DNA of 64,000 nucleotides from an uncultured Clostridia bacterium (lineage in GTDB: Bacteria; Bacillota; Clostridia; Christensenellales; Aristaeellaceae): positions 115,203 to 179,202 of the forward strand of contig CALCQO010000045.1 in NCBI GenBank assembly GCA_937894675.1, given 5' to 3'. Positions 7,898-16,927 of the stretch are shown here, piece after piece. The number at the start of each line of letters is the position of its first letter. The stretch's first letter is position 1. The position numbers and the translations under genes are program-made. The notes beneath the pieces are model-generated. The model did not search any database and was not told the origin of the DNA. It saw nothing but the letters and a program-made list of their open reading frames with translations.

Positions 7898-9705
7898 CAG
7901 ACCGACAGACATTTATCCGCAATTTCTGCATCATCGCCCATATCGACCACGGCAAAAGTACCCTGGCTGACCGCATTCTGGAAAAGACCGGGGTGTATCA
8001 GCAGCGGGAAATGGTCAGCCAGATGCTGGACTCCATGGAACTGGAGCGGGAGCGGGGCATCACCATCAAGAGCAAGGCCGTCAACATGCGCTATACCGCC
8101 AAGGATGGGCAGACCTATACCCTGAATTTGATTGACACCCCCGGCCATGTGGACTTTACTTACGAGGTCAGCCGCGCCCTGGCCGCCTGCGAGGGCGCCA
8201 TTTTAGTGGTGGACGCCACCCAGGGGGTGGAAGCCCAGACCCTGGCCAATGTGTACCTGGCGCTGGAGCACGATTTGGAAACCATCCCGGTCATCAACAA
8301 GATTGACTTACCCAGCGCCCAGCCTGAGGAAGCCTGCAAGGAAATTGAGGAAATGATCGGCTTGGACGCCCAGGACGCGCCTTTGGTTTCCGCCAAAATG
8401 GGCATCGGCATCGAGGATGTGCTGGAATCCATCGTGAAAAGGGTGCCGCCCCCCGCCGGGGATGAGGACGCGCCGCTGAAAGCCCTGGTGTTTGACGCGG
8501 TGTACGATAACTACCGCGGCGCCATCTGCTTTGTGCGGGTGGTGGACGGTTCCCTTTCCCCCGGCATGCGCATGCGCATGATGTCCACCGGGGCCGAGTT
8601 TGACGTGGTGGAAGTGGGCTTTTTAGGCAACGGCTACATGCCCGCCGAGGCGCTGAAGGCCGGCGATGTGGGCTATGTGGCCGCCTCCATCAAGGAGGTG
8701 CGGGACACCCGGGTGGGCGACACCATCACCGACGCGGCCCGCCCCGCCCCAAGCCCCCTGCCCGGCTACAAGCAGGTAACCCCCATGGTGTACTGCGGCA
8801 TTTACCCCGCCGACGGCGCGGATTACGACGCATTGCACGACGCCCTGGACAAGCTGCGCATGAATGACGCTGCCCTGGTGTTCGAGCCGGAAACCAGCGC
8901 CGCTTTGGGCTACGGTTTCCGCTGCGGTTTCCTGGGGCTTTTGCACATGGAAATCATCCAGGAACGTCTGGAGCGGGAGTTTGACCTGAACCTGATTACC
9001 ACCGTACCCAACGTTATCTACGAAGTGGAAACTACCCGGGGCGAGCATATGCGCATTGACAACCCGGGCAACCTGCCTCAGCCCAACGACATCGCCATCA
9101 TGAAGGAGCCCTTCGTGCTGGCCACCATGTTCACCCCCCAGGATTATGTGGGCACCCTGATGGACCTGTGCCAGGAAAAGCGGGGCATCTTCAAGGACAT
9201 GCAGTTTGAGGGCGGCCGGGTGAAACTGACCTACGACATGCCGCTGAACGAAGTCATCTACGACTTTTTTGACCAACTCAAGTCCCGCAGCCGGGGCTAC
9301 GCGTCCCTGGACTATGAGCTGAAGGGGTACCAGGAGAGCGACCTGGTGAAAATGGACATCCTGCTCAACAGTGAAATCTGCGACGCCTTCACCATGATTG
9401 TGCACCGTGACAAGGCCTACGCCAGAGGGCGCACCATCTGCGAGAAACTAAAGGATGTCATCCCGCGCCAGCAGTTTGAAATTCCCATCCAGGCGGCCAT
9501 CGGCGGCAAAATCATCGCCCGGGAAACCGTGAAGGCGGTGCGCAAGGACGTGCTGGCCAAGTGCTACGGCGGCGACATCAGCCGTAAAAAGAAGCTGCTG
9601 GAGAAACAGAAGGAAGGCAAGAAGCGCATGCGCCAGTTCGGCTCGGTGGAACTGCCCAGCGAGGCTTTCATCGCCGTGCTGAAAATGGGAGACGACAAGA
9701 AGTGA
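7894..9705 (+). CDS. lepA: LepA (EF4), back-translocating elongation factor
   Basis: GTPase acting on the ribosome, able to reverse translocation and help under ionic stress or during initiation. 603 aa, normal. GTPase motifs: AHIDHGKSTLADR (G1), DTPGHVDF (G3), NKIDLP (G4). The LepA-specific C-terminal segment is present (RQQFEIPIQAAIGGKIIARET and KCYGGDISRKKKLLEKQKEGKKRM). The start follows GGAGGAAAC inside the murC end. The next gene starts on a GTG overlapping its stop. Confidence 0.97.
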   Translation: MTDRQTFIRNFCIIAHIDHGKSTLADRILEKTGVYQQREMVSQMLDSMELERERGITIKSKAVNMRYTAKDGQTYTLNLIDTPGHVDFTYEVSRALAACEGAILVVDATQGVEAQTLANVYLALEHDLETIPVINKIDLPSAQPEEACKEIEEMIGLDAQDAPLVSAKMGIGIEDVLESIVKRVPPPAGDEDAPLKALVFDAVYDNYRGAICFVRVVDGSLSPGMRMRMMSTGAEFDVVEVGFLGNGYMPAEALKAGDVGYVAASIKEVRDTRVGDTITDAARPAPSPLPGYKQVTPMVYCGIYPADGADYDALHDALDKLRMNDAALVFEPETSAALGYGFRCGFLGLLHMEIIQERLEREFDLNLITTVPNVIYEVETTRGEHMRIDNPGNLPQPNDIAIMKEPFVLATMFTPQDYVGTLMDLCQEKRGIFKDMQFEGGRVKLTYDMPLNEVIYDFFDQLKSRSRGYASLDYELKGYQESDLVKMDILLNSEICDAFTMIVHRDKAYARGRTICEKLKDVIPRQQFEIPIQAAIGGKIIARETVKAVRKDVLAKCYGGDISRKKKLLEKQKEGKKRMRQFGSVELPSEAFIAVLKMGDDKK

Positions 9706-11525
9706 AATGCCCTGCCTGCGGACAATGGAACCGCGCATCTTTCCCCAAGTGCTTTAAGTGCGGCACGCCCCTGCCCCTGCAAAGCAGGAAGATTGTGCTG
9801 CCCGCCCAGGAAATGGAGCGAACCGCCAGGGAAACCCAGAGCGAGCTGCCCGTTAAATACATTGTGGACGAGCTGGGCAACGAAAAGCCGGATCTGGATC
9901 CCAAGGACCGCCTAGCCCAGGAGATGCAGAGCTACCACGAGCGCAAGCGCCGGGGCAAAATCCGCCAGCAGAAGCTGCGGGAGGAAGGCGCCCAGCTGGG
10001 CTATGCCCCCACGGGCACCAGGGTGAACACCCCCTCGCGCAAAAGCGCCATGTTTTCCGCCCCGGATGCCGCCTACGACCCCTACCAGGTATACAGCGAG
10101 GAAAAGGTAGACTATGACGGCTATACCCAGGGGCCGGTCTACCAGTCCACCAGGGACGGCTTCTATACCCAGGAGCGGGGCGGGCGCATGAGCTCGGGGG
10201 CTATCCCCCTGCCCAACAAGCGCATCCGCAAAACCCGCATGTTCGGCTTCCGCAGGTTTTTGCCCCATATCGCGGTGCTCCTCTTTGTGGGCGCCCTGCT
10301 GTTTTCCGGTTATTATTTCCTGTTCAAGCCCTATCTTTTGGATCAGAAGGTAAGCCCCGAATCCCTGCAGCCCCAGATTACCGCCTCCATTCTGGATGAC
10401 AACGCCGCCCACACCATCCGCATCCCCGCGGAGGACGGCGCGCAGATCTACATCAAGGAGCTGCGCAAGAGCTTTCTGGCCACCGGCGGCTACGCCACCT
10501 TCCAGGTGGCGGACTACACCTGGTACGAGCTGATTGACGAAAATCCCTACGATACCAGCACCTGGCTGCCCGAAACCATGGATGTAACCCTGTCCCCCTT
10601 TATCCGCTCAGCCACGGGCGAGCAGGTGGCCATGCCCGAGGTGCACTACACCATCGACATCCTGCAAAGCCCCATGACCTTAATCAGCCCGGATGTCACC
10701 TACATCGAAACCAGCATGCCGCTGTACAACATCCGCTTCAAGGTCATGACCAACAGCCAGGTGTTCATCAACAACGAGGACTTTTCCTCCTATGTCAACA
10801 CCCAGGACGGTCTGATTTCCTACAACGCGCCCATCCAGCCCATCGGCGACAACCAGATTACCATCACCGTGCGCAGCCAGTACTACCGGATGAACACCAC
10901 CACGCTGACCATCCACCGCGCGGTGCAGGATATCCCCCTGGATCTGGCCGCCACCATGGACGATGAAAGCAGCCGCGACAGGATGCCCATCTTCGGCACC
11001 ACCCGGGCGGGAGCTACCCTGACCATCCTGACCCCCTATGAAAAGCTGGATATCTCCGAGCTGGCCACCACCGGCACCTTCAACTTCAACGCGGTGTTTG
11101 ACCACTACGGCACCAACACCATCCGCATCCAGGCGGACTACCCGGGCAAGGAAAGCACCATTATCGAGTACAATGTGTACTACCTGCCCAACCCCAACGA
11201 GTACACCACCAAGGCCTGGTCTTTAAACGACGGCTTTGGCTACCCCGACCTGCTGGCCAACCTGTCCAAGCGCATCGAGAAAACCCAGGTGTATGTGATG
11301 ACGGGCACCGTTACCCAGATTGTGTCCACCCGCCCGCAATTGGTGATACTGGACGCGGGGGACGGCAAGACCTCCTCCCCCCTGAACGTGATGCTGGAAA
11401 ACCAGACCAAGACCACCTGGGAGCTGGGCAAGCGTTACAATATCTACGCGGACGCCTACGGCATGTACAACAGCATTCCCCGCCTGGTGGCGCGCTACAC
11501 CTACACCCCCAAGGACAGCCAGTAA
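9702..11525 (+). CDS. Zinc-ribbon single-pass membrane protein, unknown function
   Basis: 607 aa, not recognised as a named family. Cys3, Cys6, Cys17 and Cys20 form an N-terminal zinc ribbon (CPACGQ and CFKCGTP). A polar, tyrosine/arginine-rich cytosolic segment follows, then one membrane helix at about 186-207 and a roughly 400-residue outer region of repeated beta-rich, Ig-like segments ending in an OB-like stretch (QVYVMTGTVTQI, QLVILDAGDGKT). GTG start at 9702, supported by the GTGA overlap with the lepA stop. The architecture suggests a cytoplasmic sensor tied to an outside binding module; function is open. Confidence 0.7.
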   Translation: MKCPACGQWNRASFPKCFKCGTPLPLQSRKIVLPAQEMERTARETQSELPVKYIVDELGNEKPDLDPKDRLAQEMQSYHERKRRGKIRQQKLREEGAQLGYAPTGTRVNTPSRKSAMFSAPDAAYDPYQVYSEEKVDYDGYTQGPVYQSTRDGFYTQERGGRMSSGAIPLPNKRIRKTRMFGFRRFLPHIAVLLFVGALLFSGYYFLFKPYLLDQKVSPESLQPQITASILDDNAAHTIRIPAEDGAQIYIKELRKSFLATGGYATFQVADYTWYELIDENPYDTSTWLPETMDVTLSPFIRSATGEQVAMPEVHYTIDILQSPMTLISPDVTYIETSMPLYNIRFKVMTNSQVFINNEDFSSYVNTQDGLISYNAPIQPIGDNQITITVRSQYYRMNTTTLTIHRAVQDIPLDLAATMDDESSRDRMPIFGTTRAGATLTILTPYEKLDISELATTGTFNFNAVFDHYGTNTIRIQADYPGKESTIIEYNVYYLPNPNEYTTKAWSLNDGFGYPDLLANLSKRIEKTQVYVMTGTVTQIVSTRPQLVILDAGDGKTSSPLNVMLENQTKTTWELGKRYNIYADAYGMYNSIPRLVARYTYTPKDSQ

Positions 11526-11538
11526 AAAATCGAATGAA

Positions 11539-11572
11539 AAAAGAGGCACTTTCAAACGGAAGGTGCCTCTTT
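11539..11572. terminator. Bidirectional terminator
   Basis: Hairpin AAAGAGGCAC...GTGCCTCTTT between the convergent 607-aa gene and ddl, with A runs before and T runs after. Confidence 0.8.
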
Positions 11573-11585
11573 AATTGTGCGGTGT

Positions 11586-12791
11586 TTATTTCTTCGCGCC
11601 TTTTGCCCCGCTCAGGGACATTTTGTTGAACAGGTCGCTGCGGTAAGCGTAGTTGTTCTCGCTCTTCTCGTGGTGGGCTTGGAGGGCATACTCCACCATG
11701 GCGTCCACCAGGCGGGGATAGCTGAGGCGGGGCTCGCTCTCCTTCCACAGATAGAAGGACAAGGAGCCGGGGATGGTGTTGATTTCCGTGATGTACAATT
11801 CGTCTGTTTTGGGGTCGATCATCCAGTCGATGCGCACCACGCCCTTGCAGTCCATCAGGCGGAACACCTGAACGGACAGTTCCTGCACCCTTTGGGTGAG
11901 GGTATCGCCGATGGGCGCGGGGATGGCCCGGCGCAGGGACGCCATGCCCTTGCTGCCGCCGCCCGCCAGGTATTTTTCCTTAAAGTCCAGCAGCTGACCG
12001 CCGGTGACGGGCATTTCCACCACCGAGGGGCGGGCCTTGTTATCAAAACCCAGTACCGAGCAGTTGACCTCCACGGGCTTGTCCAGCCCCTGTTCCACCA
12101 AAATGCGCCGGTCGTAGGCGCTGGCCAATTCCAGGGCGTCCCGCAGGGAGGAGCGGTCGTCCGCCCGGCTGACCCCGATGGAGGAGCCCAGGTTGGCGGG
12201 CTTGACGAACACCGGGTAGGGCAGGCGCCCCTCGATGTCCGCGATGATTTCCTCCGGCTTTTGGCGCCATTCGCTGCGCAGCACCGTCGCGTCGGGCAGC
12301 ACAGGGATGCCGCCGGAGCGGAAGATGTGTTTCATGAGGATTTTATCCATGGAGGCGGCGGAGCCCGCCACCCCGGTGGAGGTGTAGGGGATGTCCGCCA
12401 GTTCCAATAATCCCTGCAGGGTGCCGTCCTCTCCGTGGAGGCCGTGCATCACGGGGATTACGCAGTCCAGATGGGCAAGGATGGTGACCCGGGGGCGGCT
12501 GTAGAGCCACTTGCCGGGGCGCACCGCCACCAGAGCGCCGGAATGGGCGGTGACATCCAGGGTAACCCGCTCGTACTGCCCCTTCTGGGTGTACATGACC
12601 GGTTCCTTATAGGTATCCAAAGACAGAAGGCCGGGGCCGGAAAACCATTCCCCGCTTTTGTTGATGTAGATGGGGTGCAGATCGTACTTCGCCCTGTCCA
12701 CCGAGTGGGCCAGCTGCAAAGCGCTGATGACGGATACCTCATGCTCGCAGGACCGGCCGCCAAAGATCAGGCCAAGCTGTAATTTCTTCAT
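11586..12791 (-). CDS. ddl: D-alanine-D-alanine ligase
   Basis: ATP-grasp enzyme joining two D-Ala for the peptidoglycan stem. 401 aa, slightly longer than the common 310-370. Visible: LGLIFGGRSCEHEVSVISA at the start, VMHGLHGEDGTLQGLLELADIPYTSTGVAGSA, the ATP-grasp FVKPANLGSSIGVSRA, and the metal/ATP site DELYITEINTIPGSLSFYLW. Last gene of a minus-strand unit, three bases after murF, which uses its product. Confidence 0.93.
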   Translation of the reverse strand: MKKLQLGLIFGGRSCEHEVSVISALQLAHSVDRAKYDLHPIYINKSGEWFSGPGLLSLDTYKEPVMYTQKGQYERVTLDVTAHSGALVAVRPGKWLYSRPRVTILAHLDCVIPVMHGLHGEDGTLQGLLELADIPYTSTGVAGSAASMDKILMKHIFRSGGIPVLPDATVLRSEWRQKPEEIIADIEGRLPYPVFVKPANLGSSIGVSRADDRSSLRDALELASAYDRRILVEQGLDKPVEVNCSVLGFDNKARPSVVEMPVTGGQLLDFKEKYLAGGGSKGMASLRRAIPAPIGDTLTQRVQELSVQVFRLMDCKGVVRIDWMIDPKTDELYITEINTIPGSLSFYLWKESEPRLSYPRLVDAMVEYALQAHHEKSENNYAYRSDLFNKMSLSGAKGAKK

Positions 12792-12794
12792 GCC

Positions 12795-14426
12795 TTACAC
12801 CTCTGAGTAATGGTCGGGCAGGTCGTTCTCGTAGAGCACATAATCCCCCTGACGCTTGATGGTGTCGTAGAAGGCGTTGGCGTCCTTAAGGGTATCAAAG
12901 ACATGGATGTCCCCCTCGTCAAAGCCGCTTTCCTTCAAGCCCTCTAAAATGGGCAGGGTGCGCTTGGCGCCGATGAGGAACACCTTGTCCGCCACCTTGG
13001 CGATGTGCTGCCCCAGCTCCTGGTTGAAGCGCTTTTCTTCCCGCCCCAGTTCCACAAAGCCGGGGGTGATGATGACGCGGCGGCCTTCATAGCGGCCGCT
13101 GCCCAACTCCGCCAGGGTCTGGGCGCTGCTGACGGGGTTAGAGTTGTAGCCGTTGTTGATGCGGTGCACACCGTCGGGCCCCGTTTCCACCATGAAGCGG
13201 TTGCGGATGGGGGGAATCAGCTCGATGCCGTACTGAATCTGCTTGTCGCTAAGGCCCATATGCCTCGCCACCGCCACCGCCATCAGGATGTTGCGGATGA
13301 CATGAGCCCCCGTCACATAGGTGGTGCAGGGCAGGCGCTTGCCGTCCTCAAAGCACAGGGTGAAGGTGGTGTACACATGATCCTGGGCGTAATGATCCTG
13401 GACATCCTCCGCCCAGACATCATCCCCCTGGCTGCCTGTGATGGCCTTGGGGATGCGGCACTGTTCGTAGAGGGAAGCCACGATGGCATGGTCGTTGTTG
13501 AACACGGCAAAGCCGCCGCCAGGCAGGGCGCGGATTAAATCGTACTTGGTCTGCTTGATGTTCTCGATGCTTCCGAAGGTTTGCAGATGCTGGGGGCCCA
13601 CCGAGGTAAGGATGCCGATTTCCGGCTTCACCAGGCGGCAGAGCTCCCTGATATCCCGGCGGTGGCGGGCGCCCATCTCGGCGATGAACACATTGTGGGC
13701 GGGGGTTAAATCGTTGCGCACCACGGTGGACACCCCCATGGGGGTGTTCATACTGCCCCGGGTGCACAGCACATTGTATTTCTGGCTGAGCAGCGTTTGC
13801 AGATAGAACTTGACGCTGGTTTTACCATAACTGCCCGTGATGGCGATGCGCGTAACATCCTGCCGTTTGAGCAGGGTGCTGCGGGCGTCCCGGAAGTACA
13901 GTTCGTACATCAGCCGTTCGATGGGCAATACCAGCACCGCCGCCAGCAGCACCCATAAGGGCATGGGCAGCACCAGAAGGGCGTTGAAGCCCATGATGGG
14001 GGCGAAGCGTTTGAGCAGCCAGAGCACAAATACCATCAGGGCGAACAGCACCGCGTAAAAACGCTTGACGCGTGCGGTCAGGTTGAGCTTGCTCTTTCCT
14101 TCCCGCCTTTGGTAGCTGAACTTGTCCAGCAGCGCGCCCCAGGCAAGCATCACCGCGGCTCCCAGCAAGGGGGCCAGCACGCTGAACACGCCTCCCCTTA
14201 AGGAAAGTTTGTCAAACACAAAACAGGTGAAAAAGCCCCATATGGCCAAAACCGCGCCGGGAATCCAGGCATGCTTGGGCTGGCGCTTCAGGGCGCCCAG
14301 AAAGCCCCGGAACTGGTAGCTGGACAACTGGTAGTACATCACCACCCGGCGGGAAGCCAGCAGCAGTGCCGCGGCGGGGGCGTACCATAGAAGCGTCCGG
14401 GCAAGGGACGTGAAAAACTGGGTCAA
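12795..14426 (-). CDS. murF: MurF-type ligase with N-terminal membrane domain
   Basis: Mur ligase predicted to add D-Ala-D-Ala to the UDP-MurNAc-tripeptide. 543 aa, about 90 longer than soluble MurF because residues 1-190 hold several membrane helices, a layout seen in some clostridia. The ligase part has P-loop ITGSYGKTSVKFYL, FIAEMGARHRRDI, TSVGPQHLQTFGSIENI and INNGYNSNP near the C-terminal domain. The start is a TTG at 14426: GAGGAGG stands seven bases upstream, and it overlaps the stop of the hydrolase gene (TTGA). ddl next door supports the assignment. Confidence 0.88.
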   Translation of the reverse strand: MTQFFTSLARTLLWYAPAAALLLASRRVVMYYQLSSYQFRGFLGALKRQPKHAWIPGAVLAIWGFFTCFVFDKLSLRGGVFSVLAPLLGAAVMLAWGALLDKFSYQRREGKSKLNLTARVKRFYAVLFALMVFVLWLLKRFAPIMGFNALLVLPMPLWVLLAAVLVLPIERLMYELYFRDARSTLLKRQDVTRIAITGSYGKTSVKFYLQTLLSQKYNVLCTRGSMNTPMGVSTVVRNDLTPAHNVFIAEMGARHRRDIRELCRLVKPEIGILTSVGPQHLQTFGSIENIKQTKYDLIRALPGGGFAVFNNDHAIVASLYEQCRIPKAITGSQGDDVWAEDVQDHYAQDHVYTTFTLCFEDGKRLPCTTYVTGAHVIRNILMAVAVARHMGLSDKQIQYGIELIPPIRNRFMVETGPDGVHRINNGYNSNPVSSAQTLAELGSGRYEGRRVIITPGFVELGREEKRFNQELGQHIAKVADKVFLIGAKRTLPILEGLKESGFDEGDIHVFDTLKDANAFYDTIKRQGDYVLYENDLPDHYSEV

Positions 14427-15190
14427 GGATGCTCCTCCTCTAAGAAATCCAATACATAGTCGCAGAACACATCCGGATAGGATAGAAAGGCAAAGTGCCC
14501 GCCGGGCATGATGCTAAGCCGGCTGCCGGCAATGCCCGCGCGGAAAGTTTCCGCCATCCACAGGGGGGTTTCCGTATCCTGCTGGCCCCACAAAAGCAGG
14601 GTGGGGTTTTTTACGCGGGGCAGAAACTTGCGGGAATCAAATTTGATGATGTTGTTGAAGGTGGCGCGCATTTGCTCGGGCAGGGCTTTGTAGTCGGCCG
14701 AGTTGTGCTTATCGCGGTATGCCTGCAGCCAGCCCTTCGCCCTGTCCTTGATGACAGGAAGATGGGAAAGGAAGGAAAGGCCGGCGCGTCCCAGACGGTA
14801 CTTGGCCGCCCTGCGCCTGTCGGCGGCGTTTTTTTCCTTTACCAAGCCGGCGCTGCCCGTTAATATGACACGCTGGAAAAGGGAGGGGGTATTGGCGGCC
14901 AGATACAGCGCCACCCGCCCCCCGAAGGAGTGGGCCAGCACATGGCAGCCTTCCAGGTTCTGCTGGCGGATGAAGGTTTCCGTCCACTTGGCAAAGTCCG
15001 GCACCGTCCAGTCGCCGGATATCATGCCAGTACCGCCATGGGCAGGAAAATCCACCGCGGTGACACGGTGGTACTTTTTCAAGCGCTGGATGACGGGCAT
15101 CATCGCCGCCACATCGCTGCCCCAGCCGTGCAATACCAGCAGGGGGCTGCCCTTTTCGCCGAACTGCTCATAATAGGTCGGTATGCCCAT
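14423..15190 (-). CDS. Alpha/beta-fold hydrolase
   Basis: 255 aa cytosolic hydrolase. The triad is visible: nucleophile in AHSFGGRVAL, acid in LLWGQQDTETP, and base in PGGHFAFLSYPD. The oxyanion segment is VLHGWGSD. The substrate cannot be read from sequence. The ATG at 15190 shares a base with the stop of the acetyltransferase upstream (TAATG) and gives the family-typical N-terminus. Co-transcribed with murF and ddl; a cell-envelope role is possible but only inferred from neighbours. Confidence 0.85.
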   Translation of the reverse strand: MGIPTYYEQFGEKGSPLLVLHGWGSDVAAMMPVIQRLKKYHRVTAVDFPAHGGTGMISGDWTVPDFAKWTETFIRQQNLEGCHVLAHSFGGRVALYLAANTPSLFQRVILTGSAGLVKEKNAADRRRAAKYRLGRAGLSFLSHLPVIKDRAKGWLQAYRDKHNSADYKALPEQMRATFNNIIKFDSRKFLPRVKNPTLLLWGQQDTETPLWMAETFRAGIAGSRLSIMPGGHFAFLSYPDVFCDYVLDFLEEEHP

Positions 15191-15672
15191 TACTTCTGTC
15201 TGCACAATGCCGCCCCTTCCTGTAGTAGTAAAATGTACCGGCACTTGCTGGGCGCCCCCATGCAGATGTCCCGGTAGTCGGGGGGCACCGGCACGATGTT
15301 TTCCAGCACGCACCCCAGGTTTTCGCAGGTTTTTCGCGAGGGCAGGTTGTCCTCGTTGGTGGTAATCACCACGCTGCGCAGGCCCAGCCTTCCCATGAAG
15401 GGAATCAGCAGCCGCGCCGCCCGGGCGGCGTAGCCCCTGCCCCTAAAGGGCATCTCCACCCGGTACCCGATATGCCCCAGGTAGTACAGCCCCGGGCTTT
15501 CCCCCACCCGCAGGCTGATGTAGCCGGCGCTGATCCGTTTGCCCTTGGGGCGGATGGTGAAGGTGTACTCCTCCCGGATGCCCAGTTCCTCATCATAGCG
15601 GCTGTGCCTGTCCATGACAAGGGAAATGGCGTCGTCCGAATAATCGGGGTGCCTGCGAAAAAACGAAAACAT
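15190..15672 (-). CDS. GNAT family N-acetyltransferase
   Basis: 160 aa GNAT domain of the RimJ/RimL-like group. The acetyl-CoA loop is seen in GHIGYRVEMPFRGRGYAARAARLL, and NEDNLPSRKTCENLGCVLE is the usual final helix-strand. The start ATG at 15672 has GGGGAGG six bases upstream; a longer in-frame reading upstream lacks support. First gene of the unit that continues with the hydrolase, murF and ddl. Acceptor unknown. Confidence 0.83.
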   Translation of the reverse strand: MFSFFRRHPDYSDDAISLVMDRHSRYDEELGIREEYTFTIRPKGKRISAGYISLRVGESPGLYYLGHIGYRVEMPFRGRGYAARAARLLIPFMGRLGLRSVVITTNEDNLPSRKTCENLGCVLENIVPVPPDYRDICMGAPSKCRYILLLQEGAALCRQK

Positions 15673-15704
15673 CCTGAGCCTCCCCGAATGTTCATACGGA
15701 TGAT

Positions 15705-15733
15705 ATTTTATCACAATCCCTATAGGCGTTCAA
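15705..15733 (-). promoter_or_regulatory. Promoter of GNAT-hydrolase-murF-ddl unit
   Basis: Minus strand: -35 TTGAAC (15728-15733), 17-base spacer, extended -10 TGATAAAAT (hexamer 15705-15710). Confidence 0.7.
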
Positions 15734-15770
15734 GTTTGCCATACAGGGCATATCCATAGGCGTTTAAACA

Positions 15771-15779
15771 TGGTAGAAT
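15771..15779 (+). promoter_or_regulatory. Extended -10 element upstream of the aldo/keto reductase
   Basis: TGGTAGAAT 26 bases before the ATG; no convincing -35 at 17 bases. Confidence 0.45.
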
Positions 15780-15804
15780 GAACCCATCGAAAGGAGGATA
15801 TACC

Positions 15805-16719
15805 ATGCGTTATGTACAACCCGCCCCCGATTTGAGTGTCTCCAGCATTGCCCTTGGCTGCATGCGCATCTCCCAGATGGAAAATGACCAGGTGCGCGCG
15901 CTGATTGAAACCTCCCTGGAAAGCGGCGTCAACTTTTTTGACCATGCCGACATCTACGGCAAAGGGCAGAGCGAAGTGGTCTTCGGCAAAGCCCTCAAAA
16001 GCGCTCCCGGCCTTCGGGAAAAGATCCTCATCCAGTCCAAATGCGGCATCCGCACCGGTTTTTACGACTCCTCCAAGGAGCATATCCTCACCAGCGTGGA
16101 CAACATTCTGCTTAGGCTGGATACCCCCTACCTGGATGTGCTGCTCATCCACCGCCCCGACGCCCTGGCGGAGCCCCAGGAGATGGCGGAAGCCTTCGCC
16201 CAGCTGAAAACACAGGGCAAGGTGCGCTACTTTGGCGTAAGCAACCACAACCCCGCCCAGATGGCGGCGCTGCAGCAGGCGGCGCAGGACAAGCTGCTGT
16301 TCAACCAGCTGCAAGTAAGCCTGATGCACACCCCCATGGTGGACCAGGGCATCAATGTGAACACCCAGTTTGACGGCGCCGTGGACAGGGACGGCAGCCT
16401 GCTTGCCTACTGCAAGCAGCAGGGCGTCACGGTGCAGGCCTGGTCCCCCTTCCAGTTCGGCTTTATCAAGGGCGTGTTCCTCAACAACCCGGCCTATCCC
16501 GAGCTGAACAAAGCCCTTTTAGATATGGCCGAAAAGTATGAAGTGTCCATCGCAGCCATCGCCGCCGCGTGGATTCTGCGCCTGCCCGTGCAGATGCAGG
16601 TGGTGGTGGGCACCACCACGGCAGCAAGGGTTGCGGATGTCACCAAGGCGGCGGACATCACCCTCTCCCGGGAGGACTGGTACGCCCTCTACCGGGCAGC
16701 GGGCAATAAACTGCCGTAA
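15805..16719 (+). CDS. Aldo/keto reductase
   Basis: 304 aa NAD(P)H-dependent TIM-barrel reductase of the YdhF-like group. Catalytic tetrad visible: Asp and Tyr in FFDHADIYGKGQSE, Lys in IQSKCGI, His in LLIHRPD. The cofactor-binding C-terminus is PVQMQVVVGTTTAARVADV. ATG at 15805, preceded by GAAAGGAGG. Single-gene unit between its own promoter and the hairpins at 16729-16922. Substrate unknown. Confidence 0.9.
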   Translation: MRYVQPAPDLSVSSIALGCMRISQMENDQVRALIETSLESGVNFFDHADIYGKGQSEVVFGKALKSAPGLREKILIQSKCGIRTGFYDSSKEHILTSVDNILLRLDTPYLDVLLIHRPDALAEPQEMAEAFAQLKTQGKVRYFGVSNHNPAQMAALQQAAQDKLLFNQLQVSLMHTPMVDQGINVNTQFDGAVDRDGSLLAYCKQQGVTVQAWSPFQFGFIKGVFLNNPAYPELNKALLDMAEKYEVSIAAIAAAWILRLPVQMQVVVGTTTAARVADVTKAADITLSREDWYALYRAAGNKLP

Positions 16720-16728
16720 AACTTCGCT

Positions 16729-16852
16729 CGTCAAAAAAGGTCCTTCGGACACTTTTTCGCCGGTCGGGAACGATTCGGCCTTCCGCCTCTCGCTTCGCTC
16801 CCGGGCGGCGGAAGGCGATGCGGATTCCAGTAGGAGGGGTTCCCCCTCCTAC
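16729..16852. repeat. Cluster of three palindromes in an intergenic stretch
   Basis: The 208-base gap between the aldo/keto reductase and the ABC exporter holds three hairpins: an A-rich GTCC-TTC-GGAC stem ending in T5 (about 16729-16756), a 10-bp stem GCCTTCCGCC (16778-16787 with 16807-16816), and a 10-bp stem GTAGGAGGGG (16830-16839 with 16843-16852). The first could terminate the reductase transcript; the other two have no T tract. Confidence 0.5.
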
Positions 16853-16889
16853 ACCTCCCCTCATGCGTCAAGTTGCCCATTATTAAACG

Positions 16890-16922
16890 AAAAAAGGCTG
16901 AAGCATTATGCTTCAGCCTTTT
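16890..16922. terminator. Bidirectional terminator of the ABC exporter operon
   Basis: 15-bp stem AAAAGGCTGAAGCAT with its complement, T run on both strands, six bases from the end of the exporter gene. Confidence 0.85.
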
Positions 16923-16927
16923 CGTTA

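Noticed and set aside
6446..7912. 488-aa minus-strand frame opposite murC
   Set aside because: murC is certain and the frame has no family motif.
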